Below are positions 29,130-39,400 of a stretch of 64,000 bases of DNA, piece by piece. Below the pieces are notes generated by a model. That model was not told where the DNA came from. It was given only the letters and a program-made list of their open reading frames with translations, and did not search any database. Origin of the DNA: Chryseobacterium fluminis (GTDB taxonomy: Bacteria > Bacteroidota > Bacteroidia > Flavobacteriales > Weeksellaceae); contig NZ_CP111121.1 of assembly GCF_026314945.1 (NCBI RefSeq), positions 806,001 through 870,000 of the forward strand. Direction: 5' to 3'. The translations under genes were made by a program, and so were the position numbers. How positions within the stretch are numbered: position 1 is the stretch's first letter; the number at the start of each line of letters is the position of its first letter.

Positions 29130-29206
29130 AATAAATTTGAAAGCAATTCACAATAAGGATTATTCCGTTGTGAAAACATTTAAGGCGGGGCAACTCGCCT
29201 TTTTTA
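29130..29206 (+). ncRNA. tracrRNA
   Basis: The anti-repeat AATAAATTTGAAAGCAATTC continuing into ACAAT (29130-29154) is complementary to the first 26 bases of the CRISPR repeat, with one bulged base and a terminal wobble. It is followed by AAGGATTATTCC, a nexus-type hairpin as in other Cas9 tracrRNAs, then GTTGTGAAAAC, and a terminator hairpin AAGGCG/CGCCTT with a T-run at 29200-29206. The RNA is therefore about 75 nt, read away from cas9 and towards tex. Pairing orientation fixes the array's transcription as plus strand. Confidence 0.93.
29182..29206 (+). terminator. Terminator hairpin at the tracrRNA 3' end
   Basis: AAGGCG (29182-29187) pairs with CGCCTT (29196-29201), followed by T. It doubles as the 3' stem-loop that Cas9 normally contacts. 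Confidence 0.85.
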
Positions 29207-29242
29207 TTTCAAATCGCTAATTTAGCACTTTCAAAAAAATAA

Positions 29243-31366
29243 ATGAACACAATCAGCTATATCAGGCAAACTCTCAATATAACGGAAAAAAGTATTCGGG
29301 CAACGTTGGAATTACTTTCTGAAGACTGCACCATTCCCTTCATTTCCCGCTACCGAAAAGATAAAACCGGAAACTTGGATGAAATCCAGATCGAACAGAT
29401 TTCAAAACTTAACAAGCAGTTTGAGGACATTGTAAAAAGAAAAGAATCTATTCTAAAATCTGTTGAAGAGCAAAATACGTTAACGCCCGAACTGAGACAG
29501 AAGATAAATGAAAGCTTCGATATTCAGGAGCTTGAAGATCTTTATTTACCATTCAGAAAAAGAAGAAAAACCAAAGCGGATGCCGCAAAGGAAAAAGGCT
29601 TGGAACCTTTGGCTAAAATGATAATGAGTCAGAAAGCCCAGGATATCCAGTTTGTGGCTTCAAAGTATCTGAATGACCAGGTTTCCGGTGAGGAAGAAGC
29701 GCTACAGGGAGCACGCGATATCGTGGCAGAGTGGATCAATGAAAATATGTATGTCCGCAAAAATCTGCGCCGCCTGTTTCAGCGCAAAGCAGTCGTGACC
29801 TCAAAAGTGGTTAAAGCCAAGAAAGATGAAGAAGGCGCACAGAAATACGCCCAGTATTTTGAATGGGAAGAAAGCCTCAGCCGTACACCTTCTCACAGGC
29901 TGCTGGCCATGTTAAGAGCAGAAGCGGAAGGTTTTGTAAAAACGGGCATCAGCATCGGCAAAGAAGAAGCCATCGACCTGATCGAAAATGCAGTGATCAG
30001 ATCTGACAATGAATCGGCAGAACAGATCTCCTTAGCGGTAAAAGACAGCTACAAAAGACTCTTGGAACCAGCTATCTCCAATGAAACATTACAGGAAGCG
30101 AAAGAAAAAGCAGATAAAAAAGCGATTGAAATCTTTTCGGAAAACCTAAGCCAGCTTCTGCTTGCCCCGCCTTTAGGGGAAAAAAGAATTCTGGCCATCG
30201 ATCCCGGCTATAAAAGCGGCTGCAAAATTGTCTGCCTCGATGAAAAGGGAGATTTATTACATAATGAAACAATTTATCCCCACGCTCCGCAGAATGAGTC
30301 CGGAATGGCGATGAAAAAAATCCGTTCTATGGTGAATGCCTATCATATAGAAGCCATATCCATCGGAAACGGAACGGCAAGCCGCGAAACTGAGTTTTTT
30401 ATCAAAAAAATTGCCTTTGATAAACCGTTACAGGTTTTTGTCGTTTCAGAAGCGGGAGCTTCGGTCTACTCTGCCAGTAAAATTGCGAGGGATGAATTTC
30501 CAACATATGATGTTACGGTCCGCGGGGCCGTATCGATCGGAAGAAGGCTGGCAGATCCTCTGGCAGAACTGGTGAAGATAGACGCTAAATCTATCGGAGT
30601 GGGACAATATCAGCATGATGTCGATCAGACCCTGTTGAAAAACGAACTGGACTCTACCGTAATGAAATGTGTAAATTCCGTAGGAATTAACTTAAATACC
30701 GCCAGCAAGTCGTTGTTAAGCTACGTTTCCGGGATCGGAGAAAAGATGGCTGAAAATATCGTGAATTACCGCGCTGAAAACGGTGCTTTCGAAGACCGTA
30801 AACAATTGAAAAAGGTTCCGCGATTAGGCGAGAAAGCTTTTCAGCAGGCAGCCGCATTTGTGAGAATCGCCAACGGTAAAAATCCGCTTGATAATTCCGC
30901 CGTCCATCCCGAGGCATACGGAATTATTGAACAGATGGCAAAAGATCTGGGCATCAAAACCCATGAACTGATCGCCAATAAAGAAAAAATTGCTCAGATA
31001 AAACCTGAGAAATACACGACGGAGGATATCGGAATTTTAAGTATTAAAGATATTTTAAAAGAGCTTGAAAAACCTGGCCTGGATCCCAGAAAAGCAGCCA
31101 AAGTTTTTGAGTTTGATCCCCAGGTAAAAAAAATAACAGACCTTAAAACAGGAATGGTCCTGCCGGGAATTGTCAACAATATTACGGCATTCGGATGTTT
31201 TGTCGATCTGGGAATTAAAGAAAGCGGTCTCGTTCATATTTCCCAGCTTAAAGAAGGTTTTGTTTCCGATGTCAACGAAGTGGTAAAACTTCACCAGCAC
31301 GTTCAGGTCAGGGTTACTGAGGTGGATGAGGCGAGAAAAAGAATACAGTTGAGCATGATTTTATAA
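29243..31366 (+). CDS. tex: Tex-family RNA-binding protein (S1 domain)
   Basis: A 707-residue Tex/YhgF-type protein. It has the N-terminal helical Tex domain (FISRYRKDKTGNLDEIQIEQ), a RuvC-like YqgF domain (LAIDPGYKSGCKIVCLD at about 314), tandem helix-hairpin-helix motifs (VNSVGINLNTAS, SGIGEKMAENIVNYR, VPRLGEKAFQQAA) and a C-terminal S1 RNA-binding domain (about 635-705, GMVLPGIVNNITAFGCFVDL). The family binds nucleic acid and affects transcription, with no agreed mechanism. It follows the tracrRNA by about 36 bases but has no evident link to CRISPR. All domains are complete. Confidence 0.95.
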   Translation: MNTISYIRQTLNITEKSIRATLELLSEDCTIPFISRYRKDKTGNLDEIQIEQISKLNKQFEDIVKRKESILKSVEEQNTLTPELRQKINESFDIQELEDLYLPFRKRRKTKADAAKEKGLEPLAKMIMSQKAQDIQFVASKYLNDQVSGEEEALQGARDIVAEWINENMYVRKNLRRLFQRKAVVTSKVVKAKKDEEGAQKYAQYFEWEESLSRTPSHRLLAMLRAEAEGFVKTGISIGKEEAIDLIENAVIRSDNESAEQISLAVKDSYKRLLEPAISNETLQEAKEKADKKAIEIFSENLSQLLLAPPLGEKRILAIDPGYKSGCKIVCLDEKGDLLHNETIYPHAPQNESGMAMKKIRSMVNAYHIEAISIGNGTASRETEFFIKKIAFDKPLQVFVVSEAGASVYSASKIARDEFPTYDVTVRGAVSIGRRLADPLAELVKIDAKSIGVGQYQHDVDQTLLKNELDSTVMKCVNSVGINLNTASKSLLSYVSGIGEKMAENIVNYRAENGAFEDRKQLKKVPRLGEKAFQQAAAFVRIANGKNPLDNSAVHPEAYGIIEQMAKDLGIKTHELIANKEKIAQIKPEKYTTEDIGILSIKDILKELEKPGLDPRKAAKVFEFDPQVKKITDLKTGMVLPGIVNNITAFGCFVDLGIKESGLVHISQLKEGFVSDVNEVVKLHQHVQVRVTEVDEARKRIQLSMIL

Positions 31367-31442
31367 TTTTTCCTGGAGCAAAATTATTATACAAACCCCT
31401 CTGAACTTCGAAAATTTTTAATATTAAATTGTCAATTCGGTT

Positions 31443-31943
31443 CCGTCAGTTCGAGTAACGAAGCAAAGCGGAGTGTATCGAGAAGTTTTGTATACAATAA
31501 AACTTTAGTAATAACTACTTCCCTGATGCAGTACTTCTCGATACGGTTTCCAAAAACCTACTCGAAGTGACGGTGGTGTTTGATTTAATATAGGAGTTCA
31601 TCAATACAGCTTTGTTAATTTAAGTTGATCCATTATTCTGTAAAACATCGTTCCGTCACTTCGAGTAGCGAAGCAAAGCGGAGTGTATCGAGAAGTTCGT
31701 ACAGTAAGTTATTATAGCTATTTCCCTGAAGCACTTCTCGATATGGTTTTTTTCAAAAACCTACTCGAAGTGACGATGGTGTCTTATTAGATATTTGGGT
31801 AAATAATATACAGCTTTCGTCATTTCGAGTAGCGAAGCAAAGCGGAGTGTATCGAGAAGTTCGTACAGTAAGTTATTATAACTACTTCCCTGATGCAGCA
31901 CTTCTCGATACGGTTTTTTTTCAAAAACCTACTCGAAGTGACG
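31443..31943. repeat. Three copies of a 125-130 bp inverted-repeat element
   Basis: Copies lie at 31443-31572, 31653-31775 and 31818-31943. Each begins CGTCA(C/T)TTCGAGTA(G/A)CGAAGC and ends CTACTCGAAGTGACG, its reverse complement, with an inner pair TATCGAGAAGT / ACTTCTCGATA, so each can fold into a long hairpin. No coding potential. The group fills the 600 bases between tex and the convergent M28 peptidase gene. This is a dispersed intergenic element of the MITE/REP kind known informally from Flavobacteriia. Confidence 0.88.
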
Positions 31944-31967
31944 AAGTTAATAAAATAGAAAGTGAGT

Positions 31968-33530
31968 TTATTTATAATTTTTAGAATCCCTTCTCGGCTG
32001 TTTCGCCTCAGGCCATTTCGCTACTTCTCCCTTTTCATCAGCCGGCATGACTCTCCGTTCCCGATTGGTAAATTCAGGATCTTCAGAAGCCATATATGCT
32101 AAAGTAGCCGTAAGAATGACATTATTCTTAACCTCGTCAAAAACAATTTTATCATACGTATCTTTTGTTGTGTGCCACGTATAACCAAAATATCCCCAGT
32201 TCAGTGAACTTAAGGAGAAGCCAGGAACTCCGGCCGCTACAAATGAAGCGTGATCCGAACCGCCTCCGCCCGGCATTCCCGGAAAATCTGTTTTAATCTG
32301 GTCTTTTATATTTTTCGGAACGGCATTCAGCCATTTCCCGATATAATCATAAGCCTTTGCAAATCCCTGGCCGCTGATATTCACTACGCGGCCAGTCCCG
32401 TTGTCCTGGTTGAAAACGGCCTGCACTCCCTTAATGATTTCGGGGTTATCGGCAACAAAACCTCGCGAGCCGTTCAGTCCCTGCTCTTCACTTCCCCAAA
32501 GCCCGACAATTATGGTTCTTTTATTGTCCGGATAATATTTCTTCAGGATCCTCATCGTCTCAAGCATGGTTAATACTCCAGTTCCGTTATCGGTAGCACC
32601 CTGAGCACCATCCCAGGAATCCAGATGGGCAGAGAGAATAACATACTCGTCCGGTTTCTCTTTTCCTCTGATCACCCCGATGGTGTTGAATGTTTTGGCA
32701 TCAGGAAGAACTTTTGACTGGGTTTCTATTTTAATTCTGGGTTTTGCTGCTTTCCGGGCCATCCTGTACAGCATTCCATAATCCTCCACATCAATATCGA
32801 TCATCGGAATTTTGACGGTCTTAGCACCAAAAATCCTGTTGGCTCCCATTATTCCCGTCCAGTTTGAAATTGCCACTCCCGCAGCACCGGCTTTTTCCAG
32901 AGCCTCGGGAAGGGTTGCATTATCGTATCCGATGTTTTTCACATAATTCTGGAAATCTCTGGTAGCCTGCTCTTTTTCTTTCTTTAGTTTCTCATAAAGT
33001 TCAGGTGTTGCAAATTCTTTGATCTGCTCATCGGAACGGCCGATTTTCTGATATTGGGACATCAGCACGATTTTACCTTTGGCAGAAGACAGCCACAGAT
33101 CAAATTCAGCTTTTGAAGATACCTGCGGAAGAATCACCACTTCTGCTTCAATTGGTTTTCTGGTTTCCGGACTCCACGCCAGCTGAGTTGCAGACAAAGA
33201 TTTCACTCTCGGGTACGTCATATCTGCATGGGTGATTCCTCGTTGCCATCCCTTCCAGGTGCCGAACTGCTGTAAATGGGCTTCGATTCCCCATGACCGA
33301 AGTTTACTGGCCGTCCACTCATTGGCAGCCAGCATTTCCGGAGTTCCTACCAGACGCGGCCCTACCCCGTCCAGAAGTTCATACGCCATATCTTCCAATT
33401 GAGAACGGTTACTTACTTCATTGACGAAATTCTGTATTATTGGATTTTGGGAGTCTGCAGTTGCCTGGGCAAAAGAAAACTGCGTGGCCAGCACCACTGC
33501 GGGCACAGTAAAAAATCTGTTTATCTTCAT
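31968..33530 (-). CDS. M28-family zinc aminopeptidase/carboxypeptidase, secreted
   Basis: A 520-residue exported metallopeptidase with a signal peptide ending near FSFAQA. A PA-type insertion (about 140-260) precedes the M28 catalytic domain. Metal and catalytic residues are visible as LSAHLDSWDGAQGATDNGTG (His, Asp), GSEEQGLNGS (general base Glu and metal Glu), QDNGTG (Asp) and GGSDHASF (His). It probably releases amino acids or dipeptides from peptides outside the cytoplasm. It ends next to a cluster of inverted repeats and is transcribed alone. The upstream minus-strand TATCTTTA resembles a -7 element. Confidence 0.93.
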   Translation of the reverse strand: MKINRFFTVPAVVLATQFSFAQATADSQNPIIQNFVNEVSNRSQLEDMAYELLDGVGPRLVGTPEMLAANEWTASKLRSWGIEAHLQQFGTWKGWQRGITHADMTYPRVKSLSATQLAWSPETRKPIEAEVVILPQVSSKAEFDLWLSSAKGKIVLMSQYQKIGRSDEQIKEFATPELYEKLKKEKEQATRDFQNYVKNIGYDNATLPEALEKAGAAGVAISNWTGIMGANRIFGAKTVKIPMIDIDVEDYGMLYRMARKAAKPRIKIETQSKVLPDAKTFNTIGVIRGKEKPDEYVILSAHLDSWDGAQGATDNGTGVLTMLETMRILKKYYPDNKRTIIVGLWGSEEQGLNGSRGFVADNPEIIKGVQAVFNQDNGTGRVVNISGQGFAKAYDYIGKWLNAVPKNIKDQIKTDFPGMPGGGGSDHASFVAAGVPGFSLSSLNWGYFGYTWHTTKDTYDKIVFDEVKNNVILTATLAYMASEDPEFTNRERRVMPADEKGEVAKWPEAKQPRRDSKNYK

Positions 33531-33636
33531 AGCATATATTGATGGGCTTAAAGATAACAGAATTTAAAGAAATTAAATGAAATTAATGGAAATATCGGGG
33601 AAATTACGCCGTAAACCATTCACGGTAAAAATAAAA

Positions 33637-33660
33637 AAACCGGCTACAGGTAGCCGGTTT
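33637..33660 (-). terminator. Terminator of the histone H1-like gene
   Basis: AAACCGGCTA pairs with TAGCCGGTTT across CAGG, with the A-run on the plus strand forming a U-tract on the minus transcript. Confidence 0.75.
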
Positions 33661-33666
33661 AAAAAA

Positions 33667-33843
33667 TTATTTTTTAGATTCTTCAACAGAAACTTTTCTG
33701 AATTCTTTGAACAACTTGCTCAATTCCAAAGCTGATTTACGGGCTCTTGTTCCTGCAGCCTTATTTCCTTTTTCTGCCTGTTGGTTTGCTTCAGATGCGA
33801 ATGCTTCAAATTCCGCATTGATTTTTTCAATTAGTTCTTTCAT
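33667..33843 (-). CDS. Histone H1-like small basic protein
   Basis: A 58-residue protein (MKELIEKINAEFEAFASEAN...; then KAAGTRARKSALELSKLFKE, ending VEESKK). It is short, helical and Lys/Arg-rich, and matches the histone H1-like (Hc1-type) proteins widespread in Flavobacteriia, which are presumed nucleoid-associated. It is too short for most gene-finding thresholds. Support comes from a strong promoter (TTGG, 19 bases, TATATTTG on the minus strand at 33894-33864), a clean ATG and a terminator directly behind the stop. Its DNA-binding role is family-level inference. Confidence 0.88.
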   Translation of the reverse strand: MKELIEKINAEFEAFASEANQQAEKGNKAAGTRARKSALELSKLFKEFRKVSVEESKK

Positions 33844-33863
33844 TATTTTTAAAATTTAGGCTG

Positions 33864-33894
33864 CAAATATAGGTTTTATGGTGATTCCAGCCAA
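33864..33894 (-). promoter_or_regulatory. Promoter of the histone H1-like gene
   Basis: The minus strand reads TTGG (33894-33891), a 19-base spacer, then TATATTTG (33871-33864). This fits the -33/-7 Bacteroidota consensus, with the predicted start 15-20 bases before the ATG. Confidence 0.65.
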
Positions 33895-34165
33895 CTATGA
33901 TGTAAAAACTTTAGCATAATTATGGAAATTTATAAGCTTATTTTAATCTTGCTGGATTTTTAACTATATAAAATCTGTTTTTGCGTAAGCCTGATAATAC
34001 TTTTAACTTAAAAAGAGTTCTGAGAAAATCAGGAATTTTGGATTGCATTTAAAAGCAGATAAAATTTTGGAAATCAAACAGCTTTCATTTTTTAGACATT
34101 AATACATTTCAGCAAATTAAGGAATACCGCAGAAGTATTAATAAAAGTTTAAATCATTTTTTATC

Positions 34166-34339
34166 TTTTAACCGCTACCGCACGATTCTATCGTGTGGTA
34201 TTTATTACCTCAATCACATGCAGAACATATAAATAGAGTTTACTACAGACAACCACACGAAAGGATTCGTGCGGTAGCAGGGGTAATACAGAAAGCCACG
34301 CGGTAGTAGGGGAAGGACTCGTGCAGTAGCGGTTTAAAA
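34166..34339. repeat. MITE-like element with terminal inverted repeats
   Basis: The left end TTTAACCGCTACCGCACGA (about 34167-34185) and the right end TCGTGCAGTAGCGGTTTAAA (34319-34338) are inverted copies with one mismatch. The inner part 34238-34278 is the reverse complement of the palindromic head of the tandem units at 21491 and 21714. It contains no transposase, so it would be mobilised in trans if at all. Confidence 0.75.
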
Positions 34340-34638
34340 TATCTGTTGTAGTTTAATGAAAATTAAAGTCTTTTGCGGAATGAGAAGATCTCCCGGAAAA
34401 GTAGAGTTTACTGCTATTTAGGATTCTCAGACTGTTTGTTTCTCGCTGTCTTCTTCTGTCTTGGTGTCAGATCTTAAAAAGTAATCCATCCTGACCAATT
34501 TTCTATAAAATGATGCAGTGCCGCTTCAGGTATATTTTGAAAGATCAGATTTAAAAATTCATAAAATTAATGTTATATTTTTCTTTGCAGATAAGAAATA
34601 AAATCCGGTCTGAAAAATATTTGTCTACATATTGCTTC

Positions 34639-34675
34639 AAAAAAATTAAACTCCTGAAAAATATCAGGAGTTTAA
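34639..34675 (-). terminator. Strong minus-strand terminator without an assigned gene
   Basis: TTAAACTCCTGA pairs perfectly with TCAGGAGTTTAA (loop AAAATA); the minus strand then has seven T. The only open frame that would use it (minus strand 34716-34973, 85 codons) is weak, so the transcript may be a small RNA or a very short peptide. Confidence 0.7.
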
Positions 34676-34927
34676 CATTGAAAATATATTTAAGTGAAAA
34701 GTGTGTTGCCTGGATTTATTCAAACATTATGCCGCGAATAGACTTTTTTTCCTTTGCCAGAGCGATTTTCAGGGCTTTCAGCGATAACCTACTGATTGCC
34801 TGCAAGTTTATTTTCACAATGATTTTCTTTACTGAAATTTGTTCTAAAATAAACGTAATAATATTTATAAACGTACTATATACAATCAAAACAATTAAAA
34901 AATAGCTGCTTTTTGGAAATTTGTGAG

Positions 34928-34935
34928 TATTTTTG
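34928..34935 (+). promoter_or_regulatory. -7 promoter element of the two-component cluster
   Basis: TATTTTTG (TAnnTTTG) lies 43 bases ahead of the first kinase ATG. Confidence 0.5.
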
Positions 34936-34978
34936 AATCGATAAGAATGACAAATCCAATTACTTATTTTCAAACCCT

Positions 34979-36454
34979 ATGATCTTAATTGTTGATGATA
35001 ACCAAAACAATCTTTATTCTCTCAAAAAATTATTGGAATCTAAAGATTTTCAGGTTGATATAGCCAGTTCCGGTGAAGAAGCATTGGTGAAAGCATTGAA
35101 AAATAATTATGCTTTAATCATTTTAGATGTGCAGATGCCCGATATGGATGGCTTTGAAGTAGCGGAAACATTATCTGATTACAGTAAAACCAAAGAAATT
35201 CCGATTATTTTTTTATCCGCTGTAAGTACCGAAAAAAAGTTCATAACGCGGGGATATGCGTCAGGAGGAAAGGACTATGTAACCAAACCTATCGATCCCG
35301 AAATTCTTCTGCTTAAGGTGAAAACCTTCTACAACCTTCAGGAACAGAGCCTGGCGATGAAAAAAACGCAGCAAAGCCTGGAGCTGGAAGTTAAAGGAAG
35401 AAGGGAATCCCAGGTTACCATGAAATCCCAGATCGATCATTTTCATCTGATGCTGGAGTCTCTGCCGCAGATTGCTTTTACCCTGAATGAAGAGGGCGTT
35501 GTAGATTTTGTGAATGCCAAATGGCATGAATATTCAGATTCGGAACAGGAGTTTCCGGAAACACATCCCGATGACTTCAGTATTACGGAAGAATTTGAAC
35601 GCTGCAGAAAGAAAGGTAAAGCCCTTGAGCTGGAAGTAAGAATAAAAAATATAAAAACCGGAGATTTCCGATATCATCTTCTGCGGGTCACTCCCGTTTA
35701 TGATGACCACATCATCAAAAACTGGGTAGGCAGCTTTACGGATATTGATGACCAGAAGAAAGTAGAAAAAGAAAAAGATGAATTCCTGAGTATTGCAAGC
35801 CACGAACTTAAAACTCCATTAACGAGTATTAAAGCCTATGTTCAGCTGCTGGACCGGAAACTAAAACTTGAAAAAGAAACTGCAGAAGCCGGTTTTATGG
35901 TCAAGGTTCAGGATCAGATCGAAAAGCTGAACAGCCTGATCACAGACCTTCTGGATGTTTCCAAAATCGAAAACGGGAAACTTAAAATCAATAAAAAGCC
36001 TACGAATCTGGAGAGCGTCATTCATAATTCGATTGAAACCATATTGCAGACCCATGAAACCCGCCAGATTAAAATTGAACGTCACGGCATCAAACCGGAT
36101 GTTTTGATACCTTTGGATGAAATCCGTATTGAGCAGGTTTTAATTAATTTTTTAACCAATGCCATCAAATATTCTCCTCAGAATAATCAGGTTATCGTTA
36201 CGACTTTTGTGGATGAAGAAGAGCAGGAAGTAAAGGTAAATGTGACCGACTTCGGAATCGGAATTCCCGACTTTAAACAGGATGCCGTTTTTCACAAATT
36301 TTACCGTGTGGAAGAGTCGTCACTTCAGTTTCAGGGAATGGGAATCGGACTGTTCATCTGTGCAGAAATCATTAAGCAGCACCACGGAAATATCGGGGTG
36401 TCAAGTAAAGTAGATGAAGGATCTACATTTTATTTCACTTTACCTTTAAATTAA
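34979..36454 (+). CDS. Response regulator-PAS-histidine kinase (N-terminal receiver hybrid)
   Basis: A 491-residue cytoplasmic kinase. The receiver comes first (1-120; IVDDNQ, phospho-acceptor Asp50 in LIILDVQMPDMDG, KPID), then a PAS domain (about 150-255), HisKA with His275 (IASHELKTPLTS) and HATPase (N box NFLTNAIKYSP, DFGIGIP, GMGIGLFI). There are no membrane segments, so it probably takes phosphate or an internal signal through the receiver and PAS. It starts the two-component cluster and is followed after 5 bases by the large hybrid kinase. Confidence 0.93.
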   Translation: MILIVDDNQNNLYSLKKLLESKDFQVDIASSGEEALVKALKNNYALIILDVQMPDMDGFEVAETLSDYSKTKEIPIIFLSAVSTEKKFITRGYASGGKDYVTKPIDPEILLLKVKTFYNLQEQSLAMKKTQQSLELEVKGRRESQVTMKSQIDHFHLMLESLPQIAFTLNEEGVVDFVNAKWHEYSDSEQEFPETHPDDFSITEEFERCRKKGKALELEVRIKNIKTGDFRYHLLRVTPVYDDHIIKNWVGSFTDIDDQKKVEKEKDEFLSIASHELKTPLTSIKAYVQLLDRKLKLEKETAEAGFMVKVQDQIEKLNSLITDLLDVSKIENGKLKINKKPTNLESVIHNSIETILQTHETRQIKIERHGIKPDVLIPLDEIRIEQVLINFLTNAIKYSPQNNQVIVTTFVDEEEQEVKVNVTDFGIGIPDFKQDAVFHKFYRVEESSLQFQGMGIGLFICAEIIKQHHGNIGVSSKVDEGSTFYFTLPLN

Positions 36455-36459
36455 TTTTC

Positions 36460-39400
36460 ATGCCGAAAAAAATTATAAGAAATCTTCAGTTTGGAGTGGG
36501 TCTCTCACTGGTTATTCTCATTGCCAGCTCAATAGCTTCCTATATGAGCATCCAGAATCAGATGGCGCACAGAGAAAGCCTGTCTCAGAGCCGGCGTTCC
36601 ATTACTGCGGTAAAAGATGTCCTTATTGCTCTTCTGGATGCAGAAACAGGAAACAGAGGATATCAGTTAACGGGAAAAGAAAGCTTTCTCGAACCCTATA
36701 ACAGAAGCCTGGTGGACTATCCTAAGGCATTTGAACGCGCGAAATCTTTAGATATTAAAGATCAGTCGCAGCTGAATCGTCTGAACAGTCTGGAAAAAAA
36801 CGTTACCCGCAATATCGACAATCTGAGATATTTTGTCGAAAACAGACATAAGGGGATTGTGATGACTCAGTCACAGGTATTGTCGAGTAAGACTTATATG
36901 GACAAATGCCGCCAGATCGCCCGGGATTTTGTGCAGTACGAAGAGACGCAGCTTGCTATTAAGAACAAAGACCTTAACCGCTCTTCTGGTACCACGGTTT
37001 TATTTATCCTTTTTTCAGCCATTGCAGCGATCGTTGTAACGGCATTCTTTTATTTCAAACTTAGATCTGATTTAATCCGAAGAGATAAGCTTGAAAGACA
37101 GCTGAAAGCAAAAGATCTTGAGATCAGCAGAAGGGTAAGTGCTATTCAGCAGATTGCCAACCGGGTGGCTAATGGAGACTATAGCCAGAGAGCGGTCGAC
37201 AATTCGCAGGATGACCTTGGTGATCTGGTAGAGTCTCTGAATCATATGACAGATTCCCTTAAAAAATCATTTGACAAGATTAATAAAAGTGACTGGCGTC
37301 AGAAGGGTCTTGCTTTACTGAACGAATCTCTGGTAGGCAACAAATCAGTTAAAAAGGTAGCTCAGGAATCTCTGAATCAGCTGGTAGAATACGGAAACTG
37401 TATCAATGGTTCAGTATACCTTTATGATGAAGGCATTTTAAAGCTGAATTCGTTTTTCGGACTGGAAAACAATATGAAAAAAACTTTCGAACCCGGAGAA
37501 GGTATGGTAGGCCAGGTATTTAACAGCGGAAAAGTTCAGGTTTACAATAACCTTCATGAAGATGATTTCGTGGTTACTTTTGCCAGCAGTACGATACAGA
37601 TCTACGGAATTATATTACTCCCTATTTTTTCGGATGGTCATAATATCGGTGTCCTGGAATTGGGAGCGACATCCAATTTTGAAGACGACAGAATCGATTA
37701 TTTTACAGAGTGCAGCAGAAATATCGGAATCGCTCTCAGCGCAGCGAAGGGACGCGAAAAAGAACAGCAATTACTGGAAGAGACTCAGGCTCAGTCTGAA
37801 GAATTACAGGTACAGCATTCTGAGCTGGAAAACCTGAACACCGAGCTGGAAGCGCAGACTCAGAAACTCCAGGCTTCGGAAGAAGAGCTTAAAGTTCAGC
37901 AGGAAGAACTCATGCAGGCCAATGCCGAGCTCGAAGAACGTTCTAGATTACTGGAAGATAAAAACCATCTTATCGCAGAACGCAATAATGAAATCCAGAA
38001 GAAAGTGGAAGAACTTGCGCTAAGCACGAAATACAAGTCCGAATTCCTGGCTAATATGTCACACGAACTTCGTACCCCGTTAAATTCCATTCTTCTTCTT
38101 TCAAGATTAATGGCTGAAAATCCTGATGAAAATTTAAATGAGGATCAGATAGAATCTGCCAAAGTCATCCAAAGCTCGGGAAGCAGTCTTTTAACATTGA
38201 TTGATGAAATTCTGGATCTGGCAAAAATTGAATCCGGAAAAATGACCCTCGAATATCTGGAGGTTCTGATCGAAGATGTGGTGAAGGATCTAAAAAACTT
38301 ATTTAATCCTGTTTTCCAGGAAAAAAAGCTGCAGTTCAATATTGAAATAGATCAGGATGTTGAAAAGGAGATCGAGACAGACAGACTACGGGTGGACCAG
38401 GTTTTACGTAATCTTTTATCCAATGCCCTCAAGTTTACTGAAGAGGGAAGCATTAATTTAAATATTACAAAAGATCAGAAAAATAAGGATTTTCTTATTT
38501 TCAGTGTTAAAGATACCGGAATAGGAATTGCAGAAGAAAAGCAGAAAATTATTTTTGAAGCCTTCCAGCAGGCCGACGGATCTACCCGCAGAAAATTCGG
38601 GGGTACCGGTCTGGGGCTTTCTATCAGCAGGGAAATTGCCCGGCTTTTAGGAGGTGAGCTGGTTCTGAAAAGTAAGGTGAATGAAGGAAGTGAATTCAGT
38701 CTGATCATTCCTGTAAAAGCAGTCCCGGAGACCCCTCACCATGAAACGGATCAGAATCTGGTAGAAACCATTCGCGGGGATGTTGAGGAAATTCAGAATA
38801 TTTTAGATGAAAATGAAATACATCATGTACCGGAAGAAAATACCCTTCAAATCCCGGAGGATGTAGCAGATGACCGTGACACGATTACAAAAGACGATAA
38901 AGTAATCTTAATCGTTGAAGATGATACTAATTTTGCAAAAGCGCTGTTAAAATATACCCGTTTACAGAATTACAAAGGAGTAGTAGCCGTAAGAGGAGAT
39001 CATGCTGTTTCAGCAGCGATTCAGTACCATGCTTCCGCTATTTTACTTGATGTTCAGCTTCCAGTAAAAGACGGTTGGCAGGTGATGGATGAGTTAAAAT
39101 CAAATCCTCAGACCAAGCACATTCCTGTTCACATGATGTCTGTTCTTCATGTAAAAAAGGAAAGTCTGATGAAGGGTGCTATTGATTTCATCAACAAACC
39201 TGTAGCGCTGGATCAGATGACCGATGTATTCAGAAGAATTGAAGAAGCGCTGCAGAAATCTCCTCAGAAAGTTTTGATTGTTGAGGAAAATGCAAAACAT
39301 GCCAGTGCCCTCTCCTATTTCCTGGGCAACTTTAACATTTCGTTATCGGTAGAAAACAATGTGGAAAACAGTGTAAAGGCCTTAACGGGAAATCAGGTAG

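Larger units (their letters stand above)
33895..34978. other. Long non-coding region with a MITE-like element and an orphan terminator
   Basis: No gene is convincingly supported. Contents are a 174-bp element with terminal inverted repeats (34166-34339), a strong minus-strand terminator (34639-34675), and the promoter of the following kinase. Open frames here are AT-rich and lack protein-like composition. Confidence 0.5.

Noticed and set aside
34570..34905. 111-codon plus-strand frame in the non-coding region
   Set aside because: Very AT-rich, Ile/Lys/Phe-dominated, runs through a minus-strand terminator hairpin, and lacks promoter support.
34716..34973. 85-codon minus-strand frame
   Set aside because: Composition is poor in the first 50 residues and no family is recognised; kept only as a possible source of the orphan terminator's transcript.
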